A program made the position numbers and the translations under genes. Under the pieces are notes generated by a model, which saw nothing but the letters and a program-made list of their open reading frames with translations, was not told the origin of the DNA and ran no database searches. A stretch of DNA of 64,000 nt from Mycothermus thermophilus. Taxonomy: Eukaryota > Ascomycota > Sordariomycetes > Sordariales > Chaetomiaceae. The first letter of the stretch is position 1. Each line of letters opens with the position of its first letter. The stretch covers positions 746,298 to 810,297 of the forward strand of contig QQBE01000003.1 of NCBI GenBank assembly GCA_011316235.1, given 5' to 3'. Below are positions 60,224 to 64,000 of this stretch, piece by piece.

Positions 60224-61562
60224 CTTGGTCGAGAGGATATCGATGAAGTTATGATTCCTCCCAATGATTTCGAGCTTGGTACCTCAGATTTGGACGAACC
60301 GGTCTATGTTGACCCAAGGAAGACCAGGCCTGGTTCCGGGGAGTTCCTGACGGAAGCTGACCACCATGGCGGCGGAGTTTGGCCTCTTTATTCCCATCGT
60401 CTTCCTCACCTCCGCTTCTTCCCTTGCCAATATGCACGTTCTATGTCTGCACATTGGCTGACAGGTGTTACCTCTTTCGGCCAGGGACGCCATAGTATCA
60501 GTTCTATTCCACGGTTGAACATCAGGCCATAGTCTCAAAACAGGGAAGCTTGGTCATTAGCGTAGGCACCTAGCCGGGGTCTCTTCCGGGTCCCGAGGAC
60601 GTGGATGCATGAGCTGGGCCAACTAAGTGCTACTCCGTACCGAAGCCATTCTGTCAGCAGGGTGGGGGCCGTCAGCAGCCAGCGGGAGAGATGAACAGAC
60701 TGGATGGAGCTTCAAGACCGCTGCTCCAGATCATGATCATTGGTACTACTAAAAACTCAAAGCGGGATGAACGATTCGGCAACCATAACTCTCCTGAAGT
60801 GTTGAAACCCTGACGATGAACCTCCACTTCACTCCATTGAAGAATTCTCCAAGACTCTGGCCAGCCCGCCTCGGCTCCGGTCCGGCACGGGTTCGTCAAG
60901 TGCCGGAGGCGGAGCAGATGCCGACCCCGCTCCTTGGCACCCACCACAGGAACCCTGCCGAATGGCTGGAGTAAACTCCGACAGGGCCGCCGAGCTGACC
61001 CTGGTGGACAGTTGGCCAGCCCCCGTCTCTTGGCCGGGGAGCGATGTGTTTTTGGCTCTGGAAGTCGGCCAGCAGGCCGACTGCTGGCCCCTTGGCATGG
61101 TTCGAGTCAAGGCCAAGGAAGCTTTCGCGGTGGCCTCGCGGGCTGTTTGCCATGTTGTTTGGTGGATTGCTGTGGGTAAGGAGCCAAATTTCGGCTCCCC
61201 TGGCTTCCGTCAAGCTGAGGTGCTGTGGACATATGCACAATTACTACTTACGTACCACCCGTCGCTCGGGAAACAACATCTCACCTCACCGGGTATCAGG
61301 TTCAACAAAGTTTTGAGTGGGAAACATATGTTTATACTATCAAGTAATTATTTCTCTATATGCTTTATGCCTTGGTATCACTTTTGTAACCGACAATGCC
61401 GACTCCAAACCCCGTCCCGACTCCAAGATGATGAATGCAGCCCCTGAACCCCAAACCCCAAACCCAAACAATGACCGACCCGACATGCCCGGGTTTTTCT
61501 TTTCCCTTTTTTTTTTCTTTCCCATTCCTTCCCCGACAAACATATCATCATCCAGCGCCACC
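60224..61562. other. Intergenic region with a hairpin
   Basis: The promoter of the beta-propeller gene and the 3' flank of the MFS gene (61480-61560 is T-rich). TACTCCGTA lies at 60631-60639 and a nine-base-arm hairpin at 61067. The plus frame from ATG 60962 (MAGVNSDRAAEL) with a possible donor near 61173 could be a small exon, but no partner exon or domain is evident. Confidence 0.45.
61067..61089. repeat. Perfect nine-base hairpin
   Basis: GGCCAGCAG at 61067-61075 pairs exactly with CTGCTGGCC at 61081-61089 around a five-base loop (GCCGA). The two arms are GC-rich. No T run follows, so it is not terminator-like. Confidence 0.7.
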
Positions 61563-63217
61563 TTAAGGGTTAGCCACGTAGCTGATGGCCCGTTCCAGAT
61601 CCAGGGGATCCTCATGCATGGGCGCGTTCGGATCAACTGAGCTACGACGATGAGGCTTCCGCACACCCCTCTCGAGATCCGACTCAGAGCCGGAGCTGGT
61701 CTCGGGCAGCTCCTCATCATCGCCGCCGTAGGCGTACTTGCTGCGCTTGCGGATGGTCGCGCCGTAGCGCCAGAAGAGGAAGGGAATGCCGCAACACAGC
61801 AGACCCAAGAACGCGAGGAAGGTGGACGCCCACTGATCGCCCATGCGGTCGTACATCTGCTCAGTGAAGAGCACGACGCCGGCGCCCCAGAAGGAGCGGA
61901 TGAAAGTCTTGGCGGCGAGGGCAGACGCGGCCTGGTGCTGGTACGAGTCGACGAGGTAGTTGTTGGCCGCGTTGTACAGGAAGATAAAGCCGAAGCCGAT
62001 GGGGAAGCCGGCAAGGCAAGGGCCAACCCAGGTGAGCCAGGGGTAGGAGGACCAGGCGAAGATGAACAGGCCGATAGGGATGAACCAACAGCTGAGCATC
62101 ATGGGGATCAGGCGGACCTCGGCAGGCGGGCGGCCGTTGTGGCGGGCGACCATGCTGAGGTAGTGCTTGTTGACGAAGGGCGAGCACATGGCTGAGGCGA
62201 CGACGCCGATGGCCAGCGGGATGAACATGAGACCAGTGATGCCGGCGCTGTAACCCTTGCGAACCTGGAAGATGATGGGGTAGGCGACGAAGAACATGTA
62301 CAGCAGGCCATACAGGACCGACATGTAAATGCTGATGAGCAGGACGATGAGCTCGCCGAAGAGGAGCTGGAACGGACGGATCAAGAAGACACCGATGCGC
62401 TCTGAGAAGGGCCGGGGGTCGAGCTCCTCGGCCGTGACGTAGTTAGCGTCGCCGGTCTGCTTGCGCATCTTCTTGGCGCGGGCAGCGAGAATAGTCGGCG
62501 CATACGTCTCGGGAACGGTGAAGGTGATGAGAACCCAGACGACGAAGGCGAAGATGAGCTGGATCCAGTACAGCCAGCGCCAGCCGGCGGCGTCGGAAAG
62601 GAAACCACCGATGAGAGGGCCAATGGCGGGGCCGATGAAAGGAGCTGCGGAGAAAGCAGCCATGGGAATACCACGCTCCTCATTCCTCCAGAGATCAGCG
62701 AGAGTGCCGCCGACGAGTGTCATGGGGGCAGAGAAGGCAATGCCATCGATGGCACGGCAGACGATGAGCGTGCCGATATTCTTGGAAACGGCGCAGGGAA
62801 TGATGAAGATGACAGCCAGAAAGAGGGTAGAAGCATAGATGATGCGTCTGCCGTACACCTCAGACAAGGGAGCGAAGATCATAGGACCTTGGAAGGGTTA
62901 GTTAAGTCTCAGGAGCACGACTCTAACCCGGAGAGATGACACTTACCAACACCAAACCCAATGACGAAGACGGTGACAGGGACAAGAGCAGCCTCGTGGC
63001 TGATGTGGAATTCCTCCTCCACATCGATAATGTCGGCAGTAACGATACTGGAACACAAGGCGACGACGAAGCAGGTCGCTGCAACGACCATGGTAATGTA
63101 CCACTTAAACCACTTGGACCAGTTCTTAGGGTTCTCTGGATCTCCTTCTGCGAACGACACCAGCTTGTAGTCTTGTGTCGTCTCCCCATTGGGGAGCTTG
63201 TTGGACTTTTCTTCCAT
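61563..63217 (-). CDS. MFS transporter, DHA1 (multidrug/polyamine) type
   Basis: Exons 62947-63217 and 61563-62887 join over a 59-base intron (donor GTAAGT, branch ACTAAC, acceptor CCAAG), giving 531 residues from MEEKSNK. An in-frame region extends upstream, but this ATG gives the usual short polar N-terminus. After ENPKNWSKWFKWY, the family's entry motif to helix 1, twelve hydrophobic segments are visible. Loop 2-3 carries PLSEVYGRRIIY (motif A, D/E-x-x-G-R-R). Helix 5 carries SAAPFIGPAIGPLIGGFL (motif C of drug:H+ antiporters). This layout is that of TPO1/FLU1/FLR1-like exporters of the plasma membrane. The C-terminal tail is acidic, then Ser/Arg-rich. The substrate is unknown; no biosynthetic cluster adjoins it. 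Confidence 0.94.
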
Positions 63218-64000
63218 TGTTGATGTGTGGACTTCGACTCTCGTGCGTCTGGAAGAATTCTCGAACGTGGACGTGTTTTCCTCGGCGATAGTGACCGGCA
63301 CAAGTGTGTTCGACTTTGAGTTAGGGGAGTGTTTGTTTACACCCCTGAAGGTAATCCTCGAAAGAATGAAGTGTGTGTTAAGGGAATGAACTACGACAAG
63401 TCGTAGCAAAGAAGGGAATGTTGACTGAAGTGCCACACAGGAACTTCTGATCTATGGTCTATCCAAATCATCACTCCGGAATTGAGACATCGGAACAACT
63501 TATATCTCCCTGGCCGCGTCCAATCTTGAATCGGGCTGGCTCGGTAATGAGTGTCGCGGCGATTCATATCCACTCTACCTCCGGGAGGCCGCTGCAAGCG
63601 ATGAGCGTATCCGCGAAACGAGCGTATCGACAGGGATGAGTTCCTCCATGTGGGATACAAGCCCTTCAAGATCCAGGATTTTGCTAGTCCCAATCTGTCT
63701 TTCTCACCAATGACCGGCACTTTGCTCTTTCATGGAGGGCATCTAGCACGCCAATCCCGGGCGCGGCGATGGTGGAGCTGCGTCAACAAGCTTTTCGAGA
63801 AGGAGTCAAGTGCCTTCTAGCGGCTTTCCCCGTTCGCAGATCGGCGCCGTGGTTGGCTAGAGCGGCTCGGCATCTCGCCGTCCGTCAAAACGCGAGCGTT
63901 ATCCGCACTGTGACTCCGATCCCAAGCAAACCTGAATTCGCGCTTCCGAGCAGCAGAAATTTCTTGAGACGGCCGTCAATATGCGCTTTTGCTTTTGTCC
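63218..64000. other. MFS gene leader/promoter and window edge
   Basis: This holds the upstream region of the MFS gene. An in-frame extension to about 63436 is Ser/Thr-rich and more likely leader than protein. No other gene is seen up to the window end. Confidence 0.45.

Noticed and set aside
47539..63217. Secreted enzymes, MFS exporter and rhodopsin-like protein considered as a secondary-metabolite cluster
   Set aside because: No synthase, terpene cyclase, cytochrome P450 or cluster regulator is present, and intergenic distances are large.

Overview
The window is nuclear DNA of a filamentous ascomycete (Pezizomycotina), most probably a Sordariomycete near Sordariales/Chaetomiaceae. The evidence is short introns (mostly 50-90 bases, GTRNGT donors, CTRAC-like branch points), GC-rich third codon positions, pyrimidine-rich leaders, an intron-containing tRNA-Lys, and fungus-specific families: a CBM1-GH5 endoglucanase, a heme-thiolate peroxygenase, a fungal seven-helix rhodopsin-like protein and a secreted DUF4360 protein. 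The family assignment is inference. Gene models were spliced by hand, so exon ends carry the usual uncertainty of ab initio calls.

Layout, left to right. 1-11 kb: a tRNA-Lys(CTT), an unrecognised protein on the minus strand, an unrecognised protein built from two copies of one module, a Ste20/GCK-type kinase, and a UBA-UAS-UBX protein of the Cdc48 system. 11.8-17.7 kb: the 1,913-residue proteasome-associated HEAT-repeat protein Ecm29, divergent from the UBX gene, so two ubiquitin-proteasome genes share one intergenic region. 17.7-25.2 kb: a long gene-poor stretch with a sequence gap next to a poly-A tract, a pentanucleotide microsatellite, and what looks like a long spliced leader for a three-RRM RNA-binding protein (Csx1/Nam8 type) at 25.3-27.0 kb. 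27-31.4 kb: gene-poor, with a 23-base minisatellite and a TCGCGA-rich repeat.

31.4-37.5 kb: a membrane-protein gene interrupted by one in-frame TAG, a four-helix membrane protein, a small Gly/Ala-rich protein, and a secreted short-type peroxygenase. 40.7-48.9 kb: a GNAT-like protein, a GPI-anchored-looking VWA protein whose start codon is split by an intron, and the GH5/CBM1 endoglucanase. 50.8-63.2 kb: the rhodopsin-like membrane protein, the DUF4360 protein, a HAD phosphatase, a secreted beta-propeller protein and a DHA1-type MFS transporter. No operon or biosynthetic gene cluster is evident. The themes are housekeeping proteostasis on the left and secreted or cell-surface functions on the right.

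The most interesting signal is the lone in-frame TAG at 32025-32027, within an otherwise intact reading frame. TAG-to-TGG recoding by A-to-I mRNA editing in the sexual stage is known in Sordariomycetes, and this gene is a candidate. Other notable items are a 9-mer (TACTCCGTA) that recurs eight times, only between genes; a 137-base foldback; and coding exons of 2, 3, 5 and 11 bases.
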